A stretch of DNA of 64,000 nucleotides from assembly GCA_040879985.1 (NCBI GenBank), contig JBBDJH010000002.1, positions 62,001 through 126,000 on the forward strand, in the 5' to 3' direction. Below are positions 43,347-51,885 of the stretch, piece by piece (positions within the stretch are counted from its first letter, which is position 1; the number at the start of each line of letters is the position of its first letter). Below the pieces are notes generated by a model that was given only the letters and a program-made list of their open reading frames with translations, made no database searches and was not told the origin of the DNA. The DNA comes from VRUE01 sp040879985. GTDB lineage: Bacteria; Actinomycetota; Thermoleophilia; Solirubrobacterales; 70-9. The translations under genes and the position numbers were made by a program.

Positions 43347-45192
43347 GGAATCAGATATGGACAGGCATCCGGCTCCGGGTCCGGGGGCGGCGGGAGCCGT
43401 ATCTGGACGTCCTGTTGCACCATGGGGGCGCCGCGCCTGCGAGGTCACCGAGAGCCGCGCCTCGGGTGGCTACCGCGTCTTCTCCCTGCTCGATGCCGAG
43501 GGCCCGCCGCCCGAGCCGGGCCAGTTCTACATGCTCGCCACCGAGGCCCACTGGGAGGAGCGCGCGGGGCGGCCGTTCCTGCCACGCGCCTTCTCGGTCG
43601 CCGAAACCGGCCCGGTCGCGGGCGGCATCCGGCTCGACTTCCTGATCGAGGGGATCGGCCCGGGCACCGACCGGCTCTGCGAGTTGCAGCAGGGCGAGCT
43701 GGTCTGGGTAAACGGCCCGCTCGGCAACAGCTTCTCGAGCCCGCGCGAGCTGTCCTCGGGCGCGGCCGGCGCGATCCTCGTCGGCGGCGGCATCGGCATC
43801 GCCCCGCTGGCGCTGCTGCGCCGCCGCTTCGCGGCCCAGAACATCCCCGCCCGCGTCCTGCTCGGCTTCCGCGACGAGGCCCACTCGGGCGGGCTCGACG
43901 ACCTCTTCGCCTGCTGCGAGGTAGGGCTGGCAAGCGACGACGGCCACATCGGCCACCACGGTTACGTCACCGACCTGCTCGCCGCGATGCTCGAAGGCGA
44001 CGACGCGCAGAGCGCCGCCGTCTACGCCTGCGGGCCGCCGCAAATGCTCGCGGCGGTCGCGGCTCTGTGCGCCGAGCGTGGGGTTGCCTGCGAGCTGGCG
44101 ATGGAGTCGCCGATGGCCTGCGGCTACGGCGCCTGCTACGGCTGTGCTGTGCCGAAACCCGACGGTGGCTACATGCGGCTCTGTGTCGATGGGCCGGTGG
44201 TGGGGGCGGAGGTTGAGCAAGGGGGAGAGGGTGGGGGTGTCCCCCCGCTTGCTGGGTTTTTCGCCAGGAGAGTCAGCAATCTCCCGCTCAGGCGGAGGGG
44301 CGAAAAACAGGACGCCGCTGCGCGGGGGGACACCCCCACCCTCTCCTCGATCGATTTCTGTGGCATGGAACTGCGAAATCCGGTGATCAATGCGTCGGGG
44401 ACGTTCGACGCGATCGCCGCCCGCAGGGTCTATGGCGACGAGCTGCTGAGGGATTTCCCGTTCTCCGCATTCGTCTCCAAGACGATCACGTTGGAGCCCA
44501 GGATTGGGAACGAGCCGCAGCGGATTTGGGAGACGCCGGCGGGGATGATCAACTCGATCGGGCTGCCCAATAAGGGCTTGGACGGGTTCATCGCTGAGGA
44601 CTTGCCACAACTCGGAGAGCTGCCGGTGCCTTTGATCGTCTCCGTGATGGCCACCGGGCATGAGGATTTCTCTCGGATGGTCTCGGCGCTCGATGGGCGT
44701 GAGGAGGTCGCGGCGTTCGAGCTGAACGTGAGCTGCCCCAATGTGCATTCCGGGTTGATCGTCGGCGAGCAGCCGGCTGAGACCCTGGCGCTGCTGGGAG
44801 CGCTGCGGCCGCTGACGCGAAAGCCGTTGATCGTCAAGCTGACGCCGAATGTCGCCGACCCGGCTGCTGTTGCGGTGGCGGCGGAGGAGGGGGGAGCGGA
44901 CGCGGTCTCGCTGATCAACACGGTCAAGGCGACCGGCGGACCTGTCACGGGCGGCCTTTCCGGCCCCGCGATCGGGCCGATCGCAGTGGCGCAGGTCCGC
45001 GCCGTCGCGGCGGCCGTCGCGGTGCCGATCGTCGGCATGGGGGGAGTCTGCAGCGGCTCCGACGCCGCCGAGATGCTGGCGGCCGGGGCGACTTTGGTGG
45101 CGGTTGGGACGGAGAGCTTTCGCGACCCGCGGGCGGGAAGCCGCATTGCCGCAGAGCTTGCTGAGCGGTATCCGTCCCGCGCGCCAACCTAG
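43339..45192 (+). CDS. pyrKD: Fused dihydroorotate dehydrogenase: PyrK electron-transfer subunit + PyrD type 1B
   Basis: A 617-residue protein. Residues about 30-290 are PyrK: FAD site RAFSVAE (83-89), NAD region GGGIGIAP (149-156), and the 2Fe-2S ligands Cys261, 266, 269 and 282. Residues about 337-617 are FMN-dependent PyrD type 1B: NPVINASGTF, NSIGLPN, the catalytic Cys in ELNVSCPNV, and IVKLTPN. These are normally two genes. The join (296-336) is encoded by palindromic element E. Separate translation of PyrD from an internal start such as ATG 44365 is possible. The PyrD half appears to use more T/A-ending codons than the PyrK half. Confidence 0.92.
44224..44346. repeat. Palindromic element E coding for the PyrK-PyrD linker
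   Basis: Perfect inverted repeat of 25 bp (44224-44248 and 44322-44346) with core GGGGGTGTCCCCC, plus a perfect 10-bp inner repeat GTTTTTCGCC/GGCGAAAAAC (44256-44265 and 44299-44308). The 123-bp unit is a multiple of three and has no stop in the coding frame. Its core matches the element at 47805. Confidence 0.88.
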
Positions 45193-45242
45193 ACCTCGAC
45201 TCGAGGTCGAGGTGAATTTGGCGAAAAAGCGACCGGGTGGCC

Positions 45243-45270
45243 TTGCACGCAACCGAACCGCGGCTATACT
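45243..45270 (+). promoter_or_regulatory. Promoter of mihF, near-leaderless
   Basis: TTGCAC (45243-45248), a 16-base spacer and TATACT (45265-45270). Transcription would begin about 4 bases before the ATG at 45281, leaving no room for a ribosome binding site. This is the best sigma-70-type promoter in the window. Confidence 0.65.
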
Positions 45271-45280
45271 CGCCGCCCAG

Positions 45281-45613
45281 ATGCCCGCCCCAGTCAAGAC
45301 CTCTGCAGCGGCCCCCGAGAGGTCGCTGGACCAGCGGATGGACGCTCTGAAGCGGGCAAACGGGATCCGCACCGCCCGCGCCAAGCTGAAGAAGGACCTC
45401 AAAGCGGGCAAGGCGAGCATCCACACGCTGCTGCTCGACCCGCCCGAGTACGTGATGACCGCCAAGGTCTTCGACATGCTGCTCGCCGTCCCCAAGTACG
45501 GCCGGGTGAAGACCAACCGGGTCCTCAACCAGTGCCGCATCTCGCCCTCGAAGACGATCGGCGGCCTCTCCGAGCGGCAGCGCGCTGAGCTTGTGTCTCA
45601 GTTGCGCCGGTAG
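45281..45613 (+). CDS. mihF: Actinobacterial integration host factor MihF
   Basis: A 110-residue nucleoid protein. The C-terminal two thirds match the mIHF family: RAKLKKDLKAGKASIHTLLLD, then VFDMLLAVPKYGRVKTNRVL and a final helix ending ELVSQLRR. A helix-two-turn-helix region binds DNA and helps shape the nucleoid. This family is restricted to Actinomycetota and always stands near gmk, as here. The N-terminal 30 residues are Ala/Pro-rich and variable. Confidence 0.93.
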   Translation: MPAPVKTSAAAPERSLDQRMDALKRANGIRTARAKLKKDLKAGKASIHTLLLDPPEYVMTAKVFDMLLAVPKYGRVKTNRVLNQCRISPSKTIGGLSERQRAELVSQLRR

Positions 45614-45642
45614 CGGCGGCTGCAAACCGGCGCATATCGGCG

Positions 45643-45686
45643 TCCTCGGTCGCTCGCGTGCAGAGCACGCCACGCTCCCTGCGTCC
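45643..45686. repeat. Repeat H, shares sequence blocks with element G
   Basis: In the 103-base gap between mihF and gmk, TCCTCGGTCG (45643-45652) and CTCCCTGCGTCC (45675-45686) flank a small hairpin GCGTGC-AGA-GCACGC (about 45656-45670). The same blocks in the same order, also around a GCAC/GTGC hairpin, occur in 23059-23123. Two related copies suggest a dispersed repeat. Confidence 0.5.
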
Positions 45687-45716
45687 GGCCGATCTGCTTG
45701 GTTTTCGCTCGCCGCT

Positions 45717-46295
45717 ATGTCAAAGGTATTCGTAATCACGGGCCCGTCGGGCGTGGGCAAGGGGACTTTGATCGCCAAACTGCTCGAGCGCGTCCCCGAC
45801 CTGGAGTTGTCGGTATCCGCGACGACGCGGGAGCCGCGCGCCGGGGAGGTCGACGGGCGCGACTACCACTTCCTCACAGCCGAGGAGTTCGACCGGCGGA
45901 TCGAACGCGAAGACTTCCTCGAGTTCGCCACCTACAGCGGCAACCGCTACGGCACGCTGCGCTCCGAGGTGCGCAAGCGGCTCGACGGCGGCCACTCGGT
46001 CGTGCTCGAGATCGAGGTACAGGGAGCGCGCCAGGTGCGCGCCGCGATGCGCGAGTCGATCCAGGTCTTCATCGCTCCGCCCGACCCGGGCGTGCTGCGC
46101 GAGCGGCTCGAGTCGCGGGGCGCCGACTCGGCGGCCGCGATCGACGCCAGGCTGGAGGTCGCCGAGCAGGAGCTTGCCGCCCAGGGCGAGTTCGCCCACT
46201 GCGTGACCAACGCCGAGCTGGAGCGCGCCGCGGCCGATCTGGAGGGGATCGTGCGTAGCGAGCTGGGCTTACCGCTAGACTCCGCGGCCGAATGA
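45717..46295 (+). CDS. gmk: Guanylate kinase
   Basis: A 192-residue P-loop kinase that phosphorylates GMP to GDP. P-loop GPSGVGKGT (9-17), GMP-binding SATTREPRAGEVDGRDYHF, and the lid arginines in RLESRG are seen. The ATG at 45717 is preferred over upstream starts because it puts the P-loop at the usual distance. It overlaps rpoZ by 4 bases. Confidence 0.96.
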   Translation: MSKVFVITGPSGVGKGTLIAKLLERVPDLELSVSATTREPRAGEVDGRDYHFLTAEEFDRRIEREDFLEFATYSGNRYGTLRSEVRKRLDGGHSVVLEIEVQGARQVRAAMRESIQVFIAPPDPGVLRERLESRGADSAAAIDARLEVAEQELAAQGEFAHCVTNAELERAAADLEGIVRSELGLPLDSAAE

Positions 46296-46525
46296 TCAAA
46301 CCACGCGTAGACAAGCTCCTCGAGCACGCCGACTCCGACTACGCGGCGGTCGTCGTCGCGGCGAAGCGGGCGCGGCAGATCAACAGCTACTTCCACAACC
46401 TCGGCGAGGGCGGTTTCGGGGAGTACCCGCCGCCGATGGTCGAGACCCGCGGCGACCGCAACTACCTCTCGATGGCGCTTGACGAGCTTGCCCAGGGCAA
46501 GCTCAAATACGAGTACCGCGCCTAG
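46292..46525 (+). CDS. rpoZ: RNA polymerase omega subunit
   Basis: A 77-residue omega subunit. The core KLLEHADSDYAAVVVAAKRARQI corresponds to the conserved helix that clamps the beta' C-terminus; the region after YFHNLGEG carries the actinobacterial loop, and DELAQGKL is conserved. Its ATG overlaps the gmk stop. Confidence 0.93.
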   Translation: MIKPRVDKLLEHADSDYAAVVVAAKRARQINSYFHNLGEGGFGEYPPPMVETRGDRNYLSMALDELAQGKLKYEYRA

Positions 46526-46553
46526 CCGCACCGCTTCCTCGAAGGGGGGACAG

Positions 46554-47792
46554 ATGGCAAGGATCCTGCTCGGCGTCAGCGGCGGCATCGCCGCCTACAA
46601 GTCGCTTGAGCTGGCCCGGCTGGCCACCGTCGCCGGGCACGGCGTCCGCGTCGTGATGACCGAGGCCGCCGGCCGCTTCGTCGGCGCCGCCTCCTTCGAG
46701 GGCATCGTCGGCGCCCCGGTGCTGCGCTCCGAGTTCGAGCCCGACCCGCTCGGCGGCGCCTTCCCGGGCGACCCGCGTCCCGAGCACGACCCGATCGGCC
46801 ACCTCGAGATCGCCGCCAACTGCGACGCCTTCTTGGTCGCGCCGGCATCGGCCAACACGCTCGCCAAGCTGGCGGCGGGGATCGCGGACTCAATGCTGAC
46901 CACCGCCTTCCTGGCCTGCACGGCGCCGCGCCTGGTCGCGCCGGCGATGAACGACCGGATGTACGCCGACGCGGCGACGCAGGCGAACCTGGCGACCCTG
47001 CGCGAGCGCGGCGTCGAGACGATCGAGCCCGGCGAGGGCCGCCTCGCCTCGCGCGGCGAGCACGGCAGGGGGCGTCTGCCGGACCCCGCTGAGCTGCTCG
47101 CCCGCCTGGAAGCGGTGTTGCCGTCCGGCGAGCGCCCCTGGGACGGCAAGCGGGTGCTGGTCACCGCCGGCGGCACCCGCGAGCCGATCGACCCGGTCCG
47201 CTTCATCGGCAACCGCTCCAGCGGCCGGATGGGCATCGCCCTCGCCGCCGCCGCCGCCCGCCGCGGCGCCGACGTCACCCTGATCGCCGCCAACATCGCC
47301 CTGCCCGAGCCCCCCGGCACCCGTCGCATCGACGTGCAGACGACGGAGCAGCTCGCCGAAGCGACCCGGGCGGAGTTCGCGCAGGCCCACCTGCTGCTGA
47401 TGGCGGCCGCCCCGGCTGACTTCCGCTGCGCCGATCCGGCCACCGGCAAGCTCGAGCGCAGCGGCGACCTCGACCTCCGCCTCGAGGCGACCGAAGACAT
47501 CCTCGCCAGCCTCGAAGCGGCCAAGGGCCAAACGATCGTCGCCTTCGCCGCCGAACACGGCAACGACGTAGCGAGAGCTCGCAAAAAGCTCACCCGCAAG
47601 GGCGCCGACCTCATAGTCCTCAACGACATCTCCAACCCCGAGATCGGCTTCGACAGCGCTGAAAACGCCGCCACCCTGATCAGCTCCACCACCGAGAGCA
47701 CGCTCGATCGGGCTCCCAAGGATCTGATCGCCGAACAGATTCTGGACGAGGTGGACCAGCTCCCCAGCCAGCCTAACCTCGAGGCGCACTAG
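46554..47792 (+). CDS. coaBC: Bifunctional phosphopantothenoylcysteine decarboxylase/synthase
   Basis: A 412-residue coenzyme A enzyme. The N-terminal CoaC flavoprotein (ILLGVSGGIAAYKSLELAR; APAMNDRMY) removes CO2; the C-terminal CoaB (from about residue 200; TAGGTREPIDPVRFIGNRSSG) joins cysteine to phosphopantothenate using CTP. The ATG has AGGGGGG just upstream. Order gmk-rpoZ-coaBC is as in mycobacteria. Palindrome F follows 13 bases after the stop. Confidence 0.95.
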   Translation: MARILLGVSGGIAAYKSLELARLATVAGHGVRVVMTEAAGRFVGAASFEGIVGAPVLRSEFEPDPLGGAFPGDPRPEHDPIGHLEIAANCDAFLVAPASANTLAKLAAGIADSMLTTAFLACTAPRLVAPAMNDRMYADAATQANLATLRERGVETIEPGEGRLASRGEHGRGRLPDPAELLARLEAVLPSGERPWDGKRVLVTAGGTREPIDPVRFIGNRSSGRMGIALAAAAARRGADVTLIAANIALPEPPGTRRIDVQTTEQLAEATRAEFAQAHLLLMAAAPADFRCADPATGKLERSGDLDLRLEATEDILASLEAAKGQTIVAFAAEHGNDVARARKKLTRKGADLIVLNDISNPEIGFDSAENAATLISSTTESTLDRAPKDLIAEQILDEVDQLPSQPNLEAH

Positions 47793-47804
47793 CCGGTCGG
47801 GAGT

Positions 47805-47950
47805 GGAGGGCAGGGGTGTCCCCCGTGGGAATGTCGCGAAGCGGCGACATGCAATCTGTCCTTCGCGCGGCGAAGCCGCGCTCCAACTCAGTCGCAAAGC
47901 CCCGCAGGGGCGCGCGACATCAATTCCCACGGGGGACACCCCTGCCCTCC
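47805..47950. repeat. Palindromic element F between coaBC and rimP
   Basis: Perfect 28-bp inverted repeat (47805-47832 and 47923-47950), core GGGGTGTCCCCC as in element E. The 90-base inside carries a further hairpin ATGTCGC-GAAGCG-GCGACAT (47831-47837/47844-47850). It is the main content of the 254-base gap before rimP and may end coaBC transcription. Confidence 0.88.
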
Positions 47951-47966
47951 CATAACCGCGGCGGGC

Positions 47967-47972
47967 TATACT
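47967..47972 (+). promoter_or_regulatory. Putative -10 of the rimP-nusA-infB operon
   Basis: TATACT, 16 bases right of palindrome F. Transcription from about 47979 gives a leader of about 68 bases that contains a full intrinsic terminator. No good -35 is seen at the usual spacing. Confidence 0.5.
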
Positions 47973-48006
47973 GACGCCAAGCTTTTTGTCCCTATGCAGT
48001 AACGAG

Positions 48007-48031
48007 AAGTGGGCCTGGCCCACTTTTTTTT
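48007..48031 (+). terminator. Intrinsic terminator in the rimP-nusA leader (attenuator candidate)
   Basis: Stem AAGTGGG/CCCACTT with loop CCTGG, followed by eight Ts to 48031, ending 15 bases before the rimP ATG. It lies after the presumed promoter and before the first gene of an essential operon, so it should act as an attenuator instead of closing coaBC. Confidence 0.8.
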
Positions 48032-48046
48032 CGGCCGCAACCAGGC

Positions 48047-48280
48047 ATGACAGACCTCCAGAACAGCATTCAAGACCAACTCGCAGAGCTCGATTCCGAG
48101 CTCGACCTCGTCGCGATCGAGCAGCCGGGGACCGAATCGCTGCGCCTCTTCATCGACCATCCCGAGGGCGTCGACCTGGCGCTCTGCGAACGGGTGACCA
48201 GGCACCTGAACCCGCTTCGCGCCGAGTACGCGCTCGAGGTCTCTTCGCCGGGGCCCAAATACCGTAAGGAGCAGCCGTGA
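48047..48280 (+). CDS. rimP: RimP-like ribosome maturation factor, N-terminal domain only
   Basis: A 77-residue protein against about 150-180 for usual RimP. The conserved end of the N-terminal domain is visible (LRLFIDHPEGVDLALCERVTRHL; LEVSSPG), but the chain stops just after, so the C-terminal SH3-like domain is missing. RimP helps assemble the 30S subunit. Placement directly before nusA (4-base overlap) is the normal rimP position, which supports the name. It may be a minimal form, or the remainder may have been lost. Confidence 0.78.
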   Translation: MTDLQNSIQDQLAELDSELDLVAIEQPGTESLRLFIDHPEGVDLALCERVTRHLNPLRAEYALEVSSPGPKYRKEQP

Positions 48281-49758
48281 GCAAGGAGATCGTCGAAGCA
48301 ATCAAGGCGCTCGAGCAGGAGAAGGGCATCGCCGCCGACAAGCTGATGGACGCGCTCGCCGACGCCCTCCTCTCGGCCTACAAGAAAACGCCCGGTGCGG
48401 CCAAATACGCCCGCGTCGATCTCGATCACGAGACCGGCGACTTCCGCGTCTTCGAACTGATCCTGCCGGCCGAGCTGGAGGAGAAGCTGCTCGCCGAAGC
48501 GGCCGAGGCCCAGGAGGAGGAAGAGCGCGAGATCGACCCCGAAACCGGCGAGCTGAAGGAGCCCGAGGACCCCGAGCTCGACCCGGAGATGATCGCCCCC
48601 TACGAGGATCAGATCGAGACCCGCGACGTCACCCCCGAAGACTTCGGCCGGATCGCCGCGCAGACCGCCAAGCAGGTGATCCTGCAGCGGATCCGCGAGG
48701 CGGAACGGATGATGATGTTCGAGGAGTACCAGGACCGCGTCGGCGAGCTGATCACCGGGATCATCCAGCAGTCGGACAAGCGCTACACGCTGGTCCAGCT
48801 GCGCGAGCGGGTCGAGGCGCTGCTGCCCAAGTCCGAGCAGGTATACAACGAGCGCTACGACCACGGGATGCGGGTCAAGGCCGTGATCACCGACGTCTCC
48901 GACTCGACCAAAGGCCCGGCGATCGTCGTCTCGCGGCGCAGCCCGGAGCTGATCAAGAGCCTCTTCGAGCTCGAGGTGCCGGAGATCGCCGACAAGCTGG
49001 TCGAGATCGTCGGCGTCGCCCGCGAGCCCGGCTACCGCTCGAAGATCGCCGTCGTCTCGCATACCGACGGCGTCGACCCGGTCGGCGCCTGCGTCGGCCC
49101 GCGCGGCTCGCGGGTGCGGATGGTCGTATCCGAGCTGCGCGGCGAGAAGATCGACATCATCCCCCACAACGACGAGCCCGCCCGCTTCGTCGCCAAGGCG
49201 CTCTCGCCGGCCCGGGTGCGCGAGGTGATCGTCGACGACGACGAGCGCCAGGCGACCGTGATCGTCCCCGACGATCAGCTTTCTCTGGCGATCGGCCGCG
49301 ACGGGCAGAACGCCCGCCTGGCGGCCCGCCTGACCGGCTGGCGGGTCGATATCAAGTCCGAGACCGAGTTCGCCCAGGACGACGAGGAGGTCGAGTACGC
49401 CGGCGAGGAGGCCTCCGACGGCCATTGCCTCGCGGTGCTCTCCAACGGGCGCCGCTGTCCCAACGCGGCGATCGGCGAGTCCTCCTACTGCGGCCTGCCG
49501 ACCCACCAGGCGCTGGCCCGCTTCGAAACCAACCAGATCGTCGTCCTCGCGCCGCTGGCCGAGGCCGAGGTGGCGATCCTCGCCGACCCCGGCGCCGACG
49601 GCGGCCAGGTCGGCGAGATCGTCGCCAAGGCCGAAGCGGAGTTCGAGGAGCCGCAGGTGGAGGCCGAGGAGGAGACCGTTGCGGAAGTCGACGCCGAGGA
49701 CGCCGAGCAGCCCGTCGCCGATGAGCCGCCCGTCGCCGAGGAGGCTGAGCAGGCTTAG
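48277..49758 (+). CDS. nusA: Transcription termination/antitermination factor NusA with zinc-knuckle-like tail
   Basis: A 493-residue NusA. N-terminal domain (1-about 150), S1 (about 190-260) and two KH domains (about 265-365; GACVGPRGSRVRMV and LAIGRDGQNARLA) are present. Two oddities: an acidic insertion at about 75-110 in the N-terminal domain, and a C-terminal extension with Cys384, Cys394, Cys405 and His410 (GRRCPNAA..YCGLPTH), likely a zinc knuckle, followed by a Glu/Ala-rich tail. NusA governs pausing, termination and rRNA antitermination. It overlaps rimP by 4 bases and infB by one. Confidence 0.95.
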   Translation: MSKEIVEAIKALEQEKGIAADKLMDALADALLSAYKKTPGAAKYARVDLDHETGDFRVFELILPAELEEKLLAEAAEAQEEEEREIDPETGELKEPEDPELDPEMIAPYEDQIETRDVTPEDFGRIAAQTAKQVILQRIREAERMMMFEEYQDRVGELITGIIQQSDKRYTLVQLRERVEALLPKSEQVYNERYDHGMRVKAVITDVSDSTKGPAIVVSRRSPELIKSLFELEVPEIADKLVEIVGVAREPGYRSKIAVVSHTDGVDPVGACVGPRGSRVRMVVSELRGEKIDIIPHNDEPARFVAKALSPARVREVIVDDDERQATVIVPDDQLSLAIGRDGQNARLAARLTGWRVDIKSETEFAQDDEEVEYAGEEASDGHCLAVLSNGRRCPNAAIGESSYCGLPTHQALARFETNQIVVLAPLAEAEVAILADPGADGGQVGEIVAKAEAEFEEPQVEAEEETVAEVDAEDAEQPVADEPPVAEEAEQA

Positions 49759-51884
49759 TGGCTAAGAAGCGCGTCCATGAAATCGCCAAAGCTCAGGGAC
49801 TGAGCAGCAAGGACCTGCTCGCTGCGCTGCAGAAGGCCGGGGTCGAGGCGAAAGCGGCGGCCTCGAGCGTCGAGGAGGCCGACGCGCTGAAGGCGCTCTC
49901 GGGCAACGGGGCGAGCGCCGAGAAGGCCGCGCCGAAACCCGCCCCGGCGGCGAAGAAACCGGCCGGCGCGGCGAAAAAACGCCGTGTCGTGATCGATTCG
50001 CAGGCCTCGCGCCGCGACCAGATGGGCGGACCCCCGCCGCAGCGCCCACCGCGCCGCCGCGGCGGCAGGCGCCGCCGGCCGCTGCTCGAGGAGCCGCCGG
50101 TCAGAAGCGAGGAGCCGGCCGAGCTGGAAGCGACCAAGGTCAACTCCGGCGCGACCGTGCGCGAGGTCGCCGAGCTGCTCGGCCTGGGCAGCGCCGAGGT
50201 GATCAAGAAGCTGATGACGATGGGGGAGATGGCGACGCTCACCCAGACCCTCACCGACGAGTCGGTCAAGGCGATCGCCGACGAGTACGACCGCAAGATC
50301 GAGATCGTCACCGCCGCCGAGGAGAAACCGGAGGCGCCCGAGTACGACGACGCCGGCGAGGACCTCGTCGACCGGCCCCCGGTGGTCACGATCATGGGCC
50401 ACGTCGACCACGGCAAGACCTCGCTGCTCGATGCGATCCGCGAGACCGAGGTCGCCGCCGGCGAGGCGGGCGGGATCACCCAGCACATCGGCGCCTACCA
50501 GGTCCACCACGACGAGAAGACGATCACCTTCCTCGACACCCCGGGCCACGCCGCCTTCACCGCGATGCGCGCCCGCGGTGCCAAGGTCACCGACATCGCC
50601 GTGATCGTCGTCGCCGCCGACGACGGCGTGATGCCGCAGACCAAAGAGGCGATCGACCACGCCCGCGCCGCCGACGTGCCGATCCTGATCGCCGTCAACA
50701 AGATCGACAAAGAGGGCGCCCAGCCCGACCGGGTCCGCAACGAGCTCGCCGGCGACGGCCTCACGCCCGAGGACTGGGGCGGCGAGACGATCTACTGCGA
50801 CGTCTCGGCCAAGACCCACGATGGGCTCGGCAACCTGCTCGACATGATCCTGCTCGTCTCCGAGCTGGAGGAGCTCGGCGCCAACCAGGACGCGCCCGCC
50901 TCGGGCACGGTGGTCGAGTCCCAGCTCGACCCCGGCCGCGGCCCGGTGGTGACGATCCTGGTCCAGCGCGGCACCCTCGCCGTCGGCGACTCGCTGGTCG
51001 GCGGGGCGCAGTGGGGGCGGGTGCGGGCGATGCACGACTTCACCGGCGAGCGCGTGCAGGAGGCCGGGCCGGGGATGCCGGTCGAGGTGCTCGGCTTCGA
51101 CGGCGTCTGCGAGGCCGGCGAGCACGTGCACGCGGTCGAGAACGACCGCCGCGCCCGCCAGCTCGCCCAGGAGCGCGGCAACCGGCTCAAGACCGAGGCC
51201 CTGGCCCGCCGCCAGGCGCGCAAGGTCAGCCTCGAGGAGGTCTTCTCACGCGCCCAGGAAGGCGACATCAAGGAGCTCGACATCGTGCTCAAGGCGGATG
51301 TCGCCGGCTCGCTCGAGGCGCTCCAGGACGAGATCGCCAAAGTCCCCCAGGAGCAGGTCGGGATCAACATCATCCACTCGCAGACCGGCGGCATCAACGA
51401 GTCCGACGTGATGCTCGCCTCGGCCTCCGACGCGATCGTGATCGGCTTCAACGTGCGGCCCCTTGCCGACGCCCGCAAGGCCGGCGAGCGCGAGGGCGTC
51501 GACGTCCGCACCTACTCGGTGATCTACAAAATCACCGAAGACCTGCGCAACGCGATGGAGGGCATGCTGGAGGCGGTCGAGGTCGAGGAGACGCTCGGCG
51601 AGGCCGAGATCAAGCAGACCTTCAAGGCCTCCAAGGTCGGCCGGATCGCCGGCTGCATCGTCAACGAGGGCCGGGTCGCGCGCGACGCCAACGTCCGCCT
51701 GATCCGCGAGGGCACGGTCATCTGGGACGGCAAGCTCGGCTCGCTGCGCCGCTTCAAAGACAACGTCCAGGAGGTCGAGCAGGGCCAGGAGTGCGGCGTC
51801 GTGCTCGACGGCTACGCCGACGTCAAGGAGGGCGACGTGCTCGAGTTCTACAAGACCAAGCAGGTCGAGCAGACGCTGCACTAA
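49758..51884 (+). CDS. infB: Translation initiation factor IF-2
   Basis: A 708-residue GTPase that brings initiator tRNA to the 30S subunit. The N-terminus has an IF2_N helix (RVHEIAKAQGLSSKDLLAAL), a short Ala/Pro/Arg linker, and a second IF2_N unit (128-185). G domain: GHVDHGKT (214-221), DTPGH, NKID. Domains II-IV follow to the end. It is shorter than mycobacterial IF-2 because the linker is brief. GTG start on the last base of the nusA stop. The usual ylxR gene between nusA and infB is absent. Confidence 0.96.
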   Translation: MAKKRVHEIAKAQGLSSKDLLAALQKAGVEAKAAASSVEEADALKALSGNGASAEKAAPKPAPAAKKPAGAAKKRRVVIDSQASRRDQMGGPPPQRPPRRRGGRRRRPLLEEPPVRSEEPAELEATKVNSGATVREVAELLGLGSAEVIKKLMTMGEMATLTQTLTDESVKAIADEYDRKIEIVTAAEEKPEAPEYDDAGEDLVDRPPVVTIMGHVDHGKTSLLDAIRETEVAAGEAGGITQHIGAYQVHHDEKTITFLDTPGHAAFTAMRARGAKVTDIAVIVVAADDGVMPQTKEAIDHARAADVPILIAVNKIDKEGAQPDRVRNELAGDGLTPEDWGGETIYCDVSAKTHDGLGNLLDMILLVSELEELGANQDAPASGTVVESQLDPGRGPVVTILVQRGTLAVGDSLVGGAQWGRVRAMHDFTGERVQEAGPGMPVEVLGFDGVCEAGEHVHAVENDRRARQLAQERGNRLKTEALARRQARKVSLEEVFSRAQEGDIKELDIVLKADVAGSLEALQDEIAKVPQEQVGINIIHSQTGGINESDVMLASASDAIVIGFNVRPLADARKAGEREGVDVRTYSVIYKITEDLRNAMEGMLEAVEVEETLGEAEIKQTFKASKVGRIAGCIVNEGRVARDANVRLIREGTVIWDGKLGSLRRFKDNVQEVEQGQECGVVLDGYADVKEGDVLEFYKTKQVEQTLH

Positions 51885-51885
51885 G

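Noticed and set aside
43360..43430. Weak inverted repeat at the carB-pyrK border (CAGATATGG/CCGTATCTG)
   Set aside because: Only about 9 bp with a mismatch; too weak to join the palindromic element family.
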